Both the position numbers and the translations under genes were made by a program. Of a stretch of 64,000 nucleotides of DNA, positions 32,504 through 43,223 are shown in pieces (position 1 is the stretch's first letter; each line of letters opens with the position of its first letter). The notes under the pieces are model-generated. The model saw nothing but the letters and a program-made list of their open reading frames with translations. It was not told the origin of the DNA and searched no databases. Source of the DNA: Roridomyces roridus (taxonomy: Eukaryota; Basidiomycota; Agaricomycetes; Agaricales; Mycenaceae). The stretch lies in the NCBI GenBank assembly GCA_029378245.1, contig JARKIF010000004.1, positions 2,418,001-2,482,000 on the forward strand, read 5' to 3'.

Positions 32504-34200
32504 ATGGGCTGCTACCAACTGTTGACTGTTCCCATGCTTGCCGTGGCATCGCCGTTGCATTCATGTACACGGGTAAATTTGACGCCGACGCTTCTCTGTT
32601 TCTTCCTTCTTCATTCTCTGCCCAGGTACCAAGCAGGACTTGCCCTGGCTCCACCTTGTTGCTTGGTAAGTACCCATATTCGTCCATACCGAATGTCATT
32701 TCACGGCACCGACAGCTTTAAATTATTTCTAACTTATATTCATCTTCGACGCGCTGCCGGGGGAGGATACCGTCATGTCTCGCTCACTGCGATCCAGACT
32801 TCCTCGTGGAGTTGGATGCACTCTAGTATGTCCACTCGATCCGAGTCCATCCCCGATACCACGCTGACTATCCGTAGTTTGAAAACGATGCGAAAGCGGG
32901 GCCATGCGAGTTTAGTTCATTTCATCAGAATAAACCTTGCTCGGGGCTGGCCTATTTCCTGGCGGCGGCCTGTGATTCTTGTTCGAGCGCAACCAGCGAC
33001 AGGTTCGTGTCATCCAACTATTTACTGCACTCATGCCAGCTGCTAATTTGGATCTGGGCTAGTCTCAGTTATGCAGACTATGCTCGAGCGAACGGGTGTG
33101 GGAAGGCTTTCAATCCGTGCGTTGTATCCGGTCATGAATATACCAGGAGCTGAAGCAGATGGTTTCCAGTAACCCGTCTCCTTTGCCTTGTTAGCATCTC
33201 CCGTGTATCTTTGCTCCCGTTCTTATCCCTGAATTGCAGCCGGGACATCGTCACTCCCGTCCTGGGCCTTGGCCATGGCTGAAGCAACCCCACTGGTTTG
33301 TGGATCAGTTTGCTTTGAAGGCGAAGACTAAACCAATAATGCCAGCCCACAGCCTTCGATTTCACCGAGGCATCCAACCTCGCTGCTTCCTTGGGCGGTA
33401 TTTCAACCTCACCTACCTCATCCACCCCACTCACTCAAAACTTCTCCCCGAAATTCACGGCAATAGAATCCGAACCGGCAGCGGTCCCCTCAAATTCCTC
33501 GACTTCGGAGGCGTCGATCTCAACGTCGGGGAGTAGCAAGCTACATGCAGGAGCTATTGTCGGGATTCTGTTCGGAGTGCTGGCCGTAGTGGCGTTCGCC
33601 GCGTTTCTCTTACTCCGCGCGAGGTACCACCAACAACAGCGGAGGCTAGTCGCCAGGGGATTCACGGAACTGCCCAGCCCGATCGAGAAGGATTTGGATT
33701 TACCTGTGAATAGGGCCCCAGAGGTCGTCCCTCGACCGTACCCATTCAGCCAACCTTCGACCGCCGTCGTAGCGGGATCCAGCGCAGGGCCCACTCGCCG
33801 ACCCCGAAATTTGCAAGAAAAGATGGCGATGGTTCAACCCGCAAAAACCACTGCACGCGCAGCCTCCCAGTGCACGACACCAGAAGCGCGCCGGGAATAC
33901 CTCGAAAATGAGCTCCGGTCGTGTCAACAACGGATGCTGCACATACAGAATCATTTGCAGCGAGCTGCGTCGGTGTTGGCTCCGATGATAGCCACGCCAG
34001 CTACTACTGGGTCTGGGAGCAATGGTGCACGCACCGCGACAGAGGAATCCAGCTCGACGGTGGAATCCGACGTTGTTTCGAGGTTGAGGGAGCAGAATGA
34101 GGGGTATCAGGCGCGGATCCAGGAGCTGGAGGCGCAGATGATGTCGCCGTGGGCGCTCGGGCTCTCCGATGAGCCGCCGCCGGGGTATTTTGATTCTTGA
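32504..34200 (+). CDS. single-pass membrane protein with Cys-rich ectodomain
   Basis: A likely signal peptide starts at 32504 (MGCYQLLTVPMLAVASPLH). Probable exons are 32504-32572, 32626-32665, one ending at 32825 (CDPDFLVELDAL), 32879-33003 (PCEFSSFHQNKPC, then AACDSCSSATSD), one near 33063-33133 (YADYARANGCGKAFNPC), 33239-33297 (SLPSWALAMAEATP) and 33352-34200. The 5' junctions are not fully resolved; the last exon is firm. It encodes a Ser/Thr-rich stalk, a transmembrane helix (GAIVGILFGVLAVVAFAAFLL) with a basic stop-transfer RARYHQQQRR, and a cytosolic tail with a coiled coil (YLENELRSCQQRMLHIQNHL, later LREQNEGYQARIQELEAQM). It ends in PPPGYFDS. This type I layout is very common in agarics and its function is unknown. 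Confidence 0.75.
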
Positions 34201-34352
34201 AGGGGAAAAACGTGCTTGACAGAAGGCCTGGCTTCGAGATTATATATTTTCACTGGCATTTCATTGGCATTTTATCACTTTTGTTGCGGCAGCAATGATG
34301 AATGTCTTGGGAGTGTCAACGAGGGAGATCGGCAAAGGTGAAGAGCACACAC

Positions 34353-34602
34353 AACCGTAGAGTTCTCGCACAATCTGCGAGCTCCGCAATCGAGTCCATG
34401 GCCACTGTCTCGCAGAATCGAAGGAGCCTCGGGAGGCTGTAAATAGTAGCAGTTTTGTACCGGTAAGGATGCAGACTTAGTAGATGTCTTTGTTGCCCGT
34501 GTAGGCGAAGGCCAATAGGTCGGCGCTCGTGGAGTGCTTGGCGATCTCGTGGATGAGTTCGGGCGGACAATCCAGGAGACCAGTAGGTGTGATCATGAAC
34601 AT
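34353..34602 (-). pseudogene. truncated F-box copy (first exon only)
   Basis: This copy matches exon 1 of the F-box gene at 16995-17239: TGLLDCPPELIHEIAKHST against MGLLDCPPELIHEIAKQST, and LRFCETVAMDSIAELADCA against FRFCETLAMESNAGLADCV. A TAA follows NKDIY and a frame change occurs shortly after it. The old splice donor (GTGTGTG) at the exon end is still visible, but no second exon follows. Upstream DNA is also shared with the 17.2-17.5 kb region. It is a dead partial duplicate. Confidence 0.8.
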
Positions 34603-34955
34603 GGTGTTAGGAATAAAAGGTCGGGTTGCTCATTCTTGTATTCAAAGACCAACAGTACAAGAGTATCGGTGCAAGGCTGTGGGCGGCGACGTGGACGTGA
34701 CAAGATCCATTGTTCCGTTGTAGGGTCAAAGGGCAGGTTGATCCTCCTTATGTCGGAATGGACTCTCGGGAGTTGGTGACTCGGCCGCCTCGGACGGGAG
34801 GGGCTGGAACCCTTGTGGAGCCCGATGGTCCTGGTCTGGCTGCAAGAACTTTGCCCGAACTCCATGGAAGGAGAATCAAAGAAGGAAATACACGACCAAA
34901 GAACATGCACAGCTTTATTCTTTTCTCTTGACATCATCACGCACCCAGAGTTCTT

Positions 34956-35936
34956 CTACTTGCGCTTCGAAATGACCACCCGACACATCTGCGGCAGCTC
35001 AAACTTGCCGTCCTGCTCGTCAACCCACACCATTCCCTCGCCCTTGGCAAGCACGCCTCGCACATCCCTCACCACCACCTCCTTCTCTTGCTCCGGAAGC
35101 GCAGAGACCCGACTGGCAGTTAACACTTTGTTTAACACGTCCTCGACTTTGACGGGTATACCCCAGCGGAAGACTTGTTCCTCCGGGGTCTCAGAGAAGG
35201 ACTCGGTGTACGCGGGGAGTGAGAATAGGTCGCGCCATTTCTCGGTACGTGCGTTTGGCGAGGCTGAATTCTCGCGTGCTTCGGCGATGGAGACGACTTG
35301 TTTGAGCCAGGGAGTGGCGTCGAGGTCGCTTGTGAGGTAATTCAGCTTGGTGAGTAGGTTGAATTGACTGAAGAAAACTCACGACTCTTGTCCGGTCCAG
35401 ATGAGGCAGAGGACACCGTCTGGCTTGAGAATGCGGAGGAATTCCGTCAGGGCAGCAGGGATGTCGAGGCACCAATGGAATGCCTGCGATCGGTCAGTCA
35501 ATCAATACCCATCCAATTTCCGCGCGCTCACCGTAGCAATGGCAATCAAGTCCGCGGACCCGCTCTCAGCACCTGTGTCCTCAAAGGTCCCGTCTGCCAG
35601 GACGACGCGAGGGTCGGTGGTATGATTCTGGAACGTCTCGCGCATCCCCTCGTTGGGCTCGACGGCGCGCAAGGTGCGGATGACGGTGGCCCAATCGGGG
35701 TGTGCGAGGAGGCCGCGCGTAAAGATGCCTGTACCGACGCCGATCCTGCGTTTGATTCAAGTTAGTGGAGGCAGCATAAAAGGTCAGACGTACTCGACAA
35801 CGTCAAGTGGTCCTTGCTTGCTGACAGCCTTGCGGAGGAGGGAAAGCGCTTCGGCGGGGTAGCCGGAACGGACTTGGTTGTACAGTTCCGTGTTCTTGGC
35901 AAAGCCGGCTTGGGATTCGGGGTGTACTGAAGACAT
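34956..35936 (-). CDS. class I SAM-dependent methyltransferase
   Basis: Four exons (35794-35936, 35532-35745, 35383-35483, 34956-35328) give 276 residues. The start (SSVHPESQAGFAKNTELYNQ) and length match the fungal methyltransferase type-11 group that includes yeast Tmt1/Crg1-like enzymes acting on small acids. Motif I is VVEIGVGTGIFTRGLL, motif II region RTLRAVEPNEGMRETF, acidic turn VLADGTFEDT, then ADLIAIATAFHWC and ILKPDGVLCLIW. A catalytic substrate cannot be read from sequence. No transit or signal peptide is evident, so it is likely cytosolic. It might tailor a small metabolite, but it is 11 kb from the UstYa locus and a link is weak. Confidence 0.88.
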
Positions 35937-35959
35937 GGAGGCGTCGATCTGGGGTCCTG

Positions 35960-35968
35960 CTTTTATAC
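35960..35968 (-). promoter_or_regulatory. TATA box of the methyltransferase gene
   Basis: The minus strand reads GTATAAAAG about 25-30 nt before the ATG. Confidence 0.5.
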
Positions 35969-36842
35969 AATTGGGAGGATTGTGGGTCAAGTCGTGGGTG
36001 TGTCAGAAGCAGTGAGTCACCGTTTGGTTTCCGAAAGGTGTGTCATTCTGCATGAGTAATGCGTTGATGAGGCTAGGTTCAAGACTGTTCAAGATCGTCG
36101 GGAAACCAGTCTATGTTCCACAAGATATTGGACTCAGGTGGCGTTACAAATTTTCACCACCCGTGTCCGACAACGTCGCTAGTTCGACTCTAGGGCGGCC
36201 TAATAGTGCATGAGCTCATGCGTTCGATTTTTTTACTCGGTGCCCCGATTGGATGTGGTGACGACCGGCAGTGGAAGTAAGGTCCAACTTGGTTGACGAC
36301 GAATGTTCGCAGAGTTTCGAATGTTGTTTCTCACGAGTCACCCTTCAAAAAGACGACGACATCATCACAAGGAGCAGCCCCGAACCGAACGAGCCATAGG
36401 TGTGGGAAGCCACCAGACTGGTCCAGATCATAGTATTTACCTATACGATTGGAGAAGACAACGAACGAGGCTCAGCGCTCAGACGGGGCACGGTTCTTGT
36501 TACCAAAAATCGCCGTTGGGGCTGCGTGAAGGCTCAGATCCCAAGCAAGATGGTCGGGAAGCTCGCTGCTCGACAACGGTCGCAACTCAGCCGTGAGTGA
36601 CGCCGGGTTCTCGTTGGCAAGTGTCACCAGCTCTCGGTCAGGTCAGAGGCCAGGGAGTCGATCGACTGATTCTGAAGTACTGAAGTACACGTGAGGAGTT
36701 TTCACGCTTCAAAGCGATCATAATCGCCATCTTCCATGGTGGCTTGAAGCTTTGAAGACAATCAAATTTCGTTGAGTCGCGCCAAAGTCCAAAAAGCAGC
36801 GGGACAGTGAAAAACATGGTTTCAAAGAGGATTCAACAAACA

Positions 36843-36919
36843 CACCACCCCGATTCGAACGAGGTTGGAACGAGACTCGTGATCGTGTCGATGTGTAACG
36901 TAGACAGCGCATAGCACAC
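36843..36919 (-). other. tRNA-like relic
   Basis: The minus strand has a well-paired T-arm (CCTCG, loop TTCGAAT, CGGGG) and a partial anticodon-like stem, but the acceptor strands do not pair. It is probably a tRNA pseudogene or chance. Confidence 0.25.
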
Positions 36920-37013
36920 AGGTCCTTCGAGGAACTGGAACTTTGCGATATAATATTGGCAGCGGGAGGAAGACGGGTGGAGAAAAAAGGATGTGGCCGA
37001 TTACATGCTGATA

Positions 37014-37100
37014 CCACACGCTCCCGAATCGAACGGGACATAGACGTTCGCAGGCTCAGGTCCCCGGTGTGACGGTCTGCATTCCCAACAGCGTGAATTA
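37014..37100 (-). other. tRNA-like relic
   Basis: The minus strand has a perfect five-pair T-arm (TCCCG, loop TTCGATT, CGGGA). A matching acceptor and D-arm at the right distance are missing. Confidence 0.25.
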
Positions 37101-37893
37101 CTTGGTTGGATCGTCCACGATATTCTAGCTGAGCTTGCTACGCCAGAGAGCCTCCAGACGGGGCCGGGAGACAAGGCTTGAGACGGACTTTTTTCACCGA
37201 TACAAATTGGATACAAGAAAGATGGAAACGCGCCCGCCGACCGGGAGGATTTCTGCCGTGGTAAAGAAAGAAGGTCAAGCCAGGAAGAGAACAAGGTCGC
37301 CAGCAAAGACTACGGATCCAGTTTATGTAAAGCAAGCTTGAAACGCATCGACCAGGGATGAGTGAGAGCTAAGTATGTCGCGGGGAATGCAGATAAGCCG
37401 ATCGAGCGCCGTCTAGTCATACCAATTAGGCTATGTACTCACTCGCAAACTTGAAAGCAGTCCGGCGGGCGCATGGAACCCGAACCCGAGCTGGCCAGGT
37501 GCGGCGAGGTCGGGTTGCCTGCCAACCCTGCCCTAACGACCGCCGGTAACTTGAGCTGATAATAGCCAAGGCAAGGCACAGAACTCCAGAGAAAAACTCT
37601 TGTTAGAGTTAAATTTTTGGGTGGTAATGAGTCAACATTAGGAGGAAATGCAGGTACGATTTAAAGTTGTGAAAGGGCACTGTCGAGGAGGACAGACAGG
37701 TCCACAGAAATTCCGGGAGGAAGGACTTTGTGCGGTGTGCGGTTGCGAGAGCGCAGACGTCGACGGGAGGTATCGCCCGAGTGGTGGTAGCGGAAAGGTA
37801 GCTGTCAATCAGCGTTGCCAGGCCCTCGTCTCCCGAGTTCCGTTTCGAGACTCGCCGCTTTTTGCAGCCAGTTTTCTTCCGATCCACGACACG

Positions 37894-37901
37894 TATATAA
37901 A
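37894..37901 (+). promoter_or_regulatory. TATA box of cyclin gene 1
   Basis: TATATAAA lies about 45 nt upstream of the ATG at 37943. Confidence 0.6.
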
Positions 37902-37942
37902 GCACTCATGCTGTCCTCAAGCTCACTACTCTCGCGACCCCC

Positions 37943-38992
37943 ATGTCCTCCTTCTGCCGATCTTGTTGCTCGTTGTCCTCGTACTCGGCGATAGACTACA
38001 GCCTCTGGAGTCCGAGCAGCGACGCCAGCAGCAGCAAATCCAGCAGCCCCGTCCACGCAGCGTCTCTGGTGGACCCATTGGAACACTCTCCCGAGCTCCT
38101 CCAGCTCCTTGACATCTCCCTCTCGCCGTCTGTAATCGGTGCGTTGCCATCTCTCAGTCTCTGGCTTTTCCTCATCTTTCGCGCAGATTACCTCGTTGAG
38201 TGCATCTCAGAGGTAGTCGACGATGCCCTCGCCTACCCAGGCGTCAAGTCCTCCTCCTCCTCACGCAGCAGACTCGCCTCCTTTATATCCAAAGTCCTCT
38301 CACGCGCCGAGGTCACCCCACCCACCGTCCTCGTCGCCCTAGCCTACATCGACCGCGCCGCTCCCTACCTCTGCATTGGGCGTGCCGAGTGGGCAGACGA
38401 ACGCGTCTTCCTCGGCGCCATCATCTGTGCCTCCAAGTACACCAACGACTCGAGTCTGCGGAACACCCATTGGGCGATGAGCACAGGTGTATTTGGCAGA
38501 CGGGATATTGGGCGGATTGAGCGGGAGTTTCTTGACCTGCTCAAGTGGAGGCTTCGCGTGACGGAGCGAGATCTGCTCGCACATCGCTGGGGTCTGATGC
38601 ACGCTATCCGATTACCAGTGCAAAAGCCCGTGAGGCCTCTCCCTCGCCGCCCACAGCACCAACGAAGCTACTCTTCCTCCTCCTCAATCAGCTCCGTCCC
38701 CAGCCTCTCATCATCCCCCGACAGCCTCTTCCTCTCACCCAGTCCGTCTCCACGCACACCGCCTCTGCACCTCCCCGACGTGCCGATTGACGTCGACCTC
38801 GAAATGGATCTCGACGCCGACATGTATGACGTCCCTCCCATCGCCAAACCGAAAAGGCAGATGCGCTCCTTACCGCGACCGCTGCCGATCCAACGACCGG
38901 GCCATGTAGCGATACCCTTACGCAGGCCGCTGCCGCATCCTTATTCTCAAGCTCAGCCGCAGTCTCAGTCTCGTTCGCGTCGTCTCGTGTAG
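37943..38992 (+). CDS. Pcl/Pho80-type cyclin, copy 1
   Basis: Two exons (37943-38138, 38187-38992) give 333 residues. After a Ser-rich start comes PVHAASLVDPLEHSPELLQL, then a cyclin box: YLVECISEVVDDALA, SRAEVTPPTVLVALAYIDRA, ERVFLGAIICASKYTNDSS, NTHWAMSTGVFGRRDIGRIE and REFLDLLKWRLRVTERDLL. This matches cyclins that partner Pho85-like kinases and act in G1 entry or nutrient sensing. The C-terminal 120 residues are Ser/Pro-rich with several SP sites and basic runs, likely disordered and phosphorylated. The paralogue at 50227-51280 has the same intron position and the same length. Confidence 0.88.
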   Translation: MSSFCRSCCSLSSYSAIDYSLWSPSSDASSSKSSSPVHAASLVDPLEHSPELLQLLDISLSPSVIGALPSLSLWLFLIFRADYLVECISEVVDDALAYPGVKSSSSSRSRLASFISKVLSRAEVTPPTVLVALAYIDRAAPYLCIGRAEWADERVFLGAIICASKYTNDSSLRNTHWAMSTGVFGRRDIGRIEREFLDLLKWRLRVTERDLLAHRWGLMHAIRLPVQKPVRPLPRRPQHQRSYSSSSSISSVPSLSSSPDSLFLSPSPSPRTPPLHLPDVPIDVDLEMDLDADMYDVPPIAKPKRQMRSLPRPLPIQRPGHVAIPLRRPLPHPYSQAQPQSQSRSRRLV

Positions 38993-40541
38993 ATGGATAA
39001 CGCCGGGCTGCATACATATTACACCCTCCTTCGTCTTCATCCACACTCTCGTATCCGTTTGATAATATCAAAACTACAGCACTGTATACTACACACTCGC
39101 TGATTATTCAGTTAAGGAATCCCAATAATGTAATCAGAATTGAATCAGAATTAATCCAAAGAGCATCAGTGCAGATCAGCCGCTCGCTTAACACTTGACT
39201 CCTCCCACCACCACACCACGCATGCTGACGACGGACAACAAAGGACGACGACGAGCGGGTGACCATGGCATTTCTGAATCTGAATCAAATCCCAAGCTTC
39301 ATCGCGGCTCTTCAATGCCTCTGTCCCTGGTATCTGCGATGTACAATGTCGAGCTCTGGCCGCCCCCGCTCGCTTATGCGCTCTTCACTGCCTCAAGGAT
39401 GACTTGCAAGAGTGTATGGCCTACCTACATGCATCTTCGTTTCCTCGTGGCAAGCTCGACGAAAATCCCTGCCCTCTGATTGTTATGTAGATCTTTCTTG
39501 CTTCCAGGGCCAGGCTAAAATCTGGGGCCACTCAGTGACTCAAGTCACAAGAACTCCCGGCTCATCTCAGCTCAGCTCGCCTTACTTACAGCTAAATGCG
39601 GAACATAAGGCGCGGCTCGATTTTTATCAAATTTCTTGAGATTTTGATCACTTCTAGTAATTGCGCTGTTCTGACTGTAATTCTCATTGGATTGCCCTCG
39701 GACATGGACCAAACGACTCGGGCGATCCGTTTACAGTGCTTGAGGTATTCCAGTCAATTGATTTCATGTACATGTCAGCCATAAAGAAGCAGATAATCAA
39801 TTTCGACTATTGACACACCAGTATGGGAAGGGAATCTCCTGGGGTCTCAATATTTGACTGGGGTCCTCTGGTAGGTGTAATACAGTGCGCCAAGATGTTT
39901 CTCGGCGCCCAGATAACTAAGGAGAAAGCTGGTGTGTCGAAATCTGCTCCCATTACTGTTCCACTTCATCTCCACTTGCGGCAGGCGACTTTGTTCAAAC
40001 TGTGCATGCAGCGCCATGCAGAAACATCCCATCTGACAATCCCGTCGCATCCGGGGGTAATCTGGACCCTGGGTATCGAGCAGAACGGTGCCCGACGGCG
40101 TCAGTCACAATTTACGTAACATGTCTGTCAAAGTTGGATCTTTCAGACTGATTATGGCGTCCTGAGCCCAATTCTTGTCCGATTGTGTTCGGATATGAAC
40201 CAATAGATTCCCATGGTGGTTTCACAGCCCTTATGTATTGTGAGATGAAGATCAGGTAAGGTATATTCATCGAGGTAGGTTCGTATTTATACGTGCTACT
40301 TATCTATGATATGAAATAAGTAGGGAGTGAAACAGGGCAATGGTTGACATAGTCACATAGGGGAGTGGAAATAGAGATAGGGAAAACCAATTAGGATCTG
40401 TGGAATAAGTAATTAGGATGGAAGGAAGAATGTTGAGGACAAGTAGAATATGAATGAGAAAACCAGGGTGTGTGTTTGAACACGATCACATGTACGATCG
40501 GTTCTCCTACAACAGTCCCCCAGAACCGACGTATACGGCGT
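38993..40541. other. intergenic, no gene recognised
   Basis: About 1.5 kb of AT-richer DNA. The right end borders the Gag fragment and may contain retrotransposon debris. Confidence 0.4.
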
Positions 40542-40934
40542 TTAAAGTACGCGGTGGATGGTCGCCATGGTTGCATTGTGAGTCGGAGTGACATGGTGAT
40601 GACCAAAATTGGCCGGGAATTGGCCCTCCTTCCCTCCTCCAGGCCAATAGCAATTGTCGAAGGTGTGCCCGTTACGTTTGCAGTTGTTGCAAACCAGACC
40701 GCCTTTCCGCACACTGAGGGCCAAGGGATCAACGGGAGACGCCGATTGTTTGACAGAAAGTTTGAGCAAGTTCTCGACATCTCCGATGGTCGTGAGAGTG
40801 TAAAGCGTCGGTTTGATGTAGTCGAGCAATGCTGGAAGGGATTTGATGAGATTCGTGATATGCTCATCGTCGGAAACCGTGCCCCCGGCATCGATGACAG
40901 CACGCCGAAGAACGTTGTGGCGTTTGAACTTCAT
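40542..40934 (-). mobile_element. Ty1/Copia-type Gag fragment with zinc knuckle
   Basis: The minus-strand frame has a Gag helix region (DDEHITNLIKSLPALLDYI, then KPTLYTLTTIGDVENLL). It is followed by a retroviral-type knuckle CNNCKRNGHTFDNC (CX2CX4HX4C) and the Gly-rich YWPGGGKEGQFP that I recall from basidiomycete Copia Gag. No integrase, reverse transcriptase or LTR was seen nearby. It is a remnant. Confidence 0.7.
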
Positions 40935-41742
40935 GAAGATAGAGCCTGGGGAGAGCGAGGTGGGGAGGGGAAGGAAGATGGAAGGTGTCAAATCCAAGCA
41001 CGATGAAAACACGCAGTGAACAGCAAGCTGCAATGCTGCTATTGAAGACACAGCCTACACGGCGCTCAAACGGCGATCAAATTCTCGGATGTCAGCGGGC
41101 GGCGTTGCCAGAGACCGGCGCACGCTAAGTTCAAGATAGCGAGCCAAGAAGATTGAGCTTCTCCAATATTTCTTTGGGTGCAAAACTGGTGCTTGGCTTG
41201 GCTACAATCTCAAGTTTTTCGTTGTGCACGGAATGTCTGTCTTCGATGCGGGTCCACGCTTCCTCCTCGAACATGCCGATACTTCCCCGCTTATGCTCTG
41301 GATATAATTCTCCCCTCCGCAATTATATTACATGATCTATTGGACGATGGGCGCACAGGCGGTCCCGGTTTCCAGGCTGTATCGCGCCGCTCTGATCAAC
41401 CTATAGCTAGCTAGCTTTCTTTCTTGTCGACATCCCGCTAGTGGCCGGAGAATACAATTGTCGTTTTTGTCATGTGACGGGTGGCCGTTGATGCCTCGTT
41501 GCTGAGGTTGAGTCAGGCGTTCGTTCCTCAAGTTCGGATCTTCTCGCTCAAGACTCGTTGGTTCTTTTCGTCTTGGTTGAATGATGATATATGATATTTC
41601 GAAACTATGTTACATGGTTCAAATGGATCCGTACGACCGTTGGAAGATCTCTCTTCGCACTTTTGGATTTTCTGTGGAATAAAATATTCTGCTGGTTGTC
41701 GGATGCGTCGCGCTGAAGAGCAGATTCTACATACCTGGAAAA
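40935..41742. other. intergenic
   Basis: Part of this stretch (about 41660-41742) is shared with 46590-46678 as the downstream flank of the duplicated ARM-repeat genes. Confidence 0.45.
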
Positions 41743-43223
41743 TCAGGCATTCGGCGGTGTACTCTCTGGTCTGTGTTTGGCGAGATTTTGAAGCAACTCG
41801 TCCCGCTTCCTATTCCCAGCAGGCCAGCTGGATGGAAAGTCGAGCTTCGGGATACTGGCGAGGGCGCCGTCCGTTTCCAGGATGGCTTCTGCGCCCAATT
41901 TCCGACAGGAGATTTGGTGCAACACTCCTACGGCTGCAGATGCCGCCCATGGCGTTGTATCTCTGTTTCGAGAGGCCAGTGTTAGTGTCCCTGACTAAAC
42001 AACGGGGGAAACTCTCACGGAAGGAGTTTTACAATCTTTGGAAGCGGATGTAGCTTCAAGAGTTTTGGCATAATGTTCTCGTGGCTGGCTAACTTGCTGA
42101 TCAACTCGCAAGACCCAATTACGTGAAAGGATTCATGCGAGCCAAGGAGTTGAACCACAACATGTACTAGCATTGCCGTATCCATGATGAGTTGTGCTCC
42201 GGCAGCCGAGCGCGCTATTCTTTGCAGGCCTCTGAGTCCATAGTAGACCGAACCAAAGGTATTGTCTTTTTTCCTGTGCTGACTTGAGCAGCCTGCCCGG
42301 GAACAACCACAAAACTCACTGCAGCAGTGACGCAACTTGTTCGAAGGGAAATCGATTTGGTTTGACAATCAATGCCTCGGCAGCTGGTTCTGAGTGGCAT
42401 GCAATAATGTCGTTAAGTATGGCCGCAAGTATCCGAAGTGAGGGCCTTGATGCAAGAAATCCCTCCGTGCATTCAAGAGCATCGGAGACTGCGATAGCCT
42501 GTGCGCCAAGCGGCCAGAGAGCTATCTCGGTTAGTGACTCGAGCGCATTTTTGACCAGGATTGTATCGTTGTCACTAGCGGAACATTAGTCAACAGCGCA
42601 GTGGATCTGGCAAGATGGGTGGTTGATATGTGCTCACTGTAACATCAATTCCAACTGTTGGACAAGGTTTAATGCAACTATTGGTCCAACAGACGCCTCG
42701 CGGCGTGCTAGCACTGCAATCAGCTTTGCGGTCTCCCTTCGAATATCCGGGTTTGATGATCCCAACAGCTGCGGGATTTTTGCGAAGAAGGAGGAACGGA
42801 GTATGCCGTTCTCAAGTCCCTCTTCAAGTTCGAATAGTGTTAGGGCATGGAGGTTTGTTAAGATCTTGACTTTGGTCCTGGTGGCCACATATTTGCATCT
42901 GCGAACTTATATCGAATCGATCAGCAGCAAGGGAAATGTACGCACTGAAGGTATGAAAAATATACATCCAGTGTGGCCTCGGTGAGTGGCACAGTGGTAC
43001 CAGCCTTGATATATCCCAGAGCCTGACGATGATACATGAACCGCTGAAGTGGTTTTGTCAGCGTGTGGAGATTGATCGTGGGTCCATTCAGTCCAGGATT
43101 GCTGTCTGACCACCAACTGACGAGGCTGGCACACGACTCGCTCGCTAGGGATTGCATGAAGAGAGTGGGTCGTGGGGGAGGGGAAGAGAGACGGGTGCAC
43201 TGCAGCCTTGATGAAATGGTCAT
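41743..43223 (-). CDS. ARM-repeat family protein, intact copy
   Basis: Five exons (42946-43223, 42638-42898, 42320-42574, 42019-42231, 41743-41962) give 408 residues. The N-terminus carries SLVSWWSDSNPGLNGPTINL and FMYHRQALGYI, a signature I recall from a large Mycena-type family. Then come helical repeats of about 42 residues: IPQLLGSSNPDIRRETAKLI, LELMLQ, VKNALESLTEIALWPLGAQA, GLQRIARSAAGAQLIMDTAM, VVQLLGSHESFHVIGSCELI, ISKLASHENIMPKLLKLHPL. The pattern of a small-residue helix pair followed by an LLxS turn is that of armadillo repeats. They form a superhelical binding surface, and the partner is unknown. A second, disrupted copy lies at 46679-48185. Confidence 0.8.

Larger units (their letters stand above)
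35969..37893. other. intergenic with tRNA-like relics
   Basis: About 1.9 kb without a protein gene. Segments near 36372, 36843 and 37019 contain T-arm-like sequence (for example the minus-strand CTCGTTCGAATCG) but no complete cloverleaf. Confidence 0.4.

Noticed and set aside
34956..35936. Methyltransferase as a tailoring enzyme of the UstYa locus
   Set aside because: It lies more than 11 kb away with unrelated genes between, so sequence gives no reason to include it.
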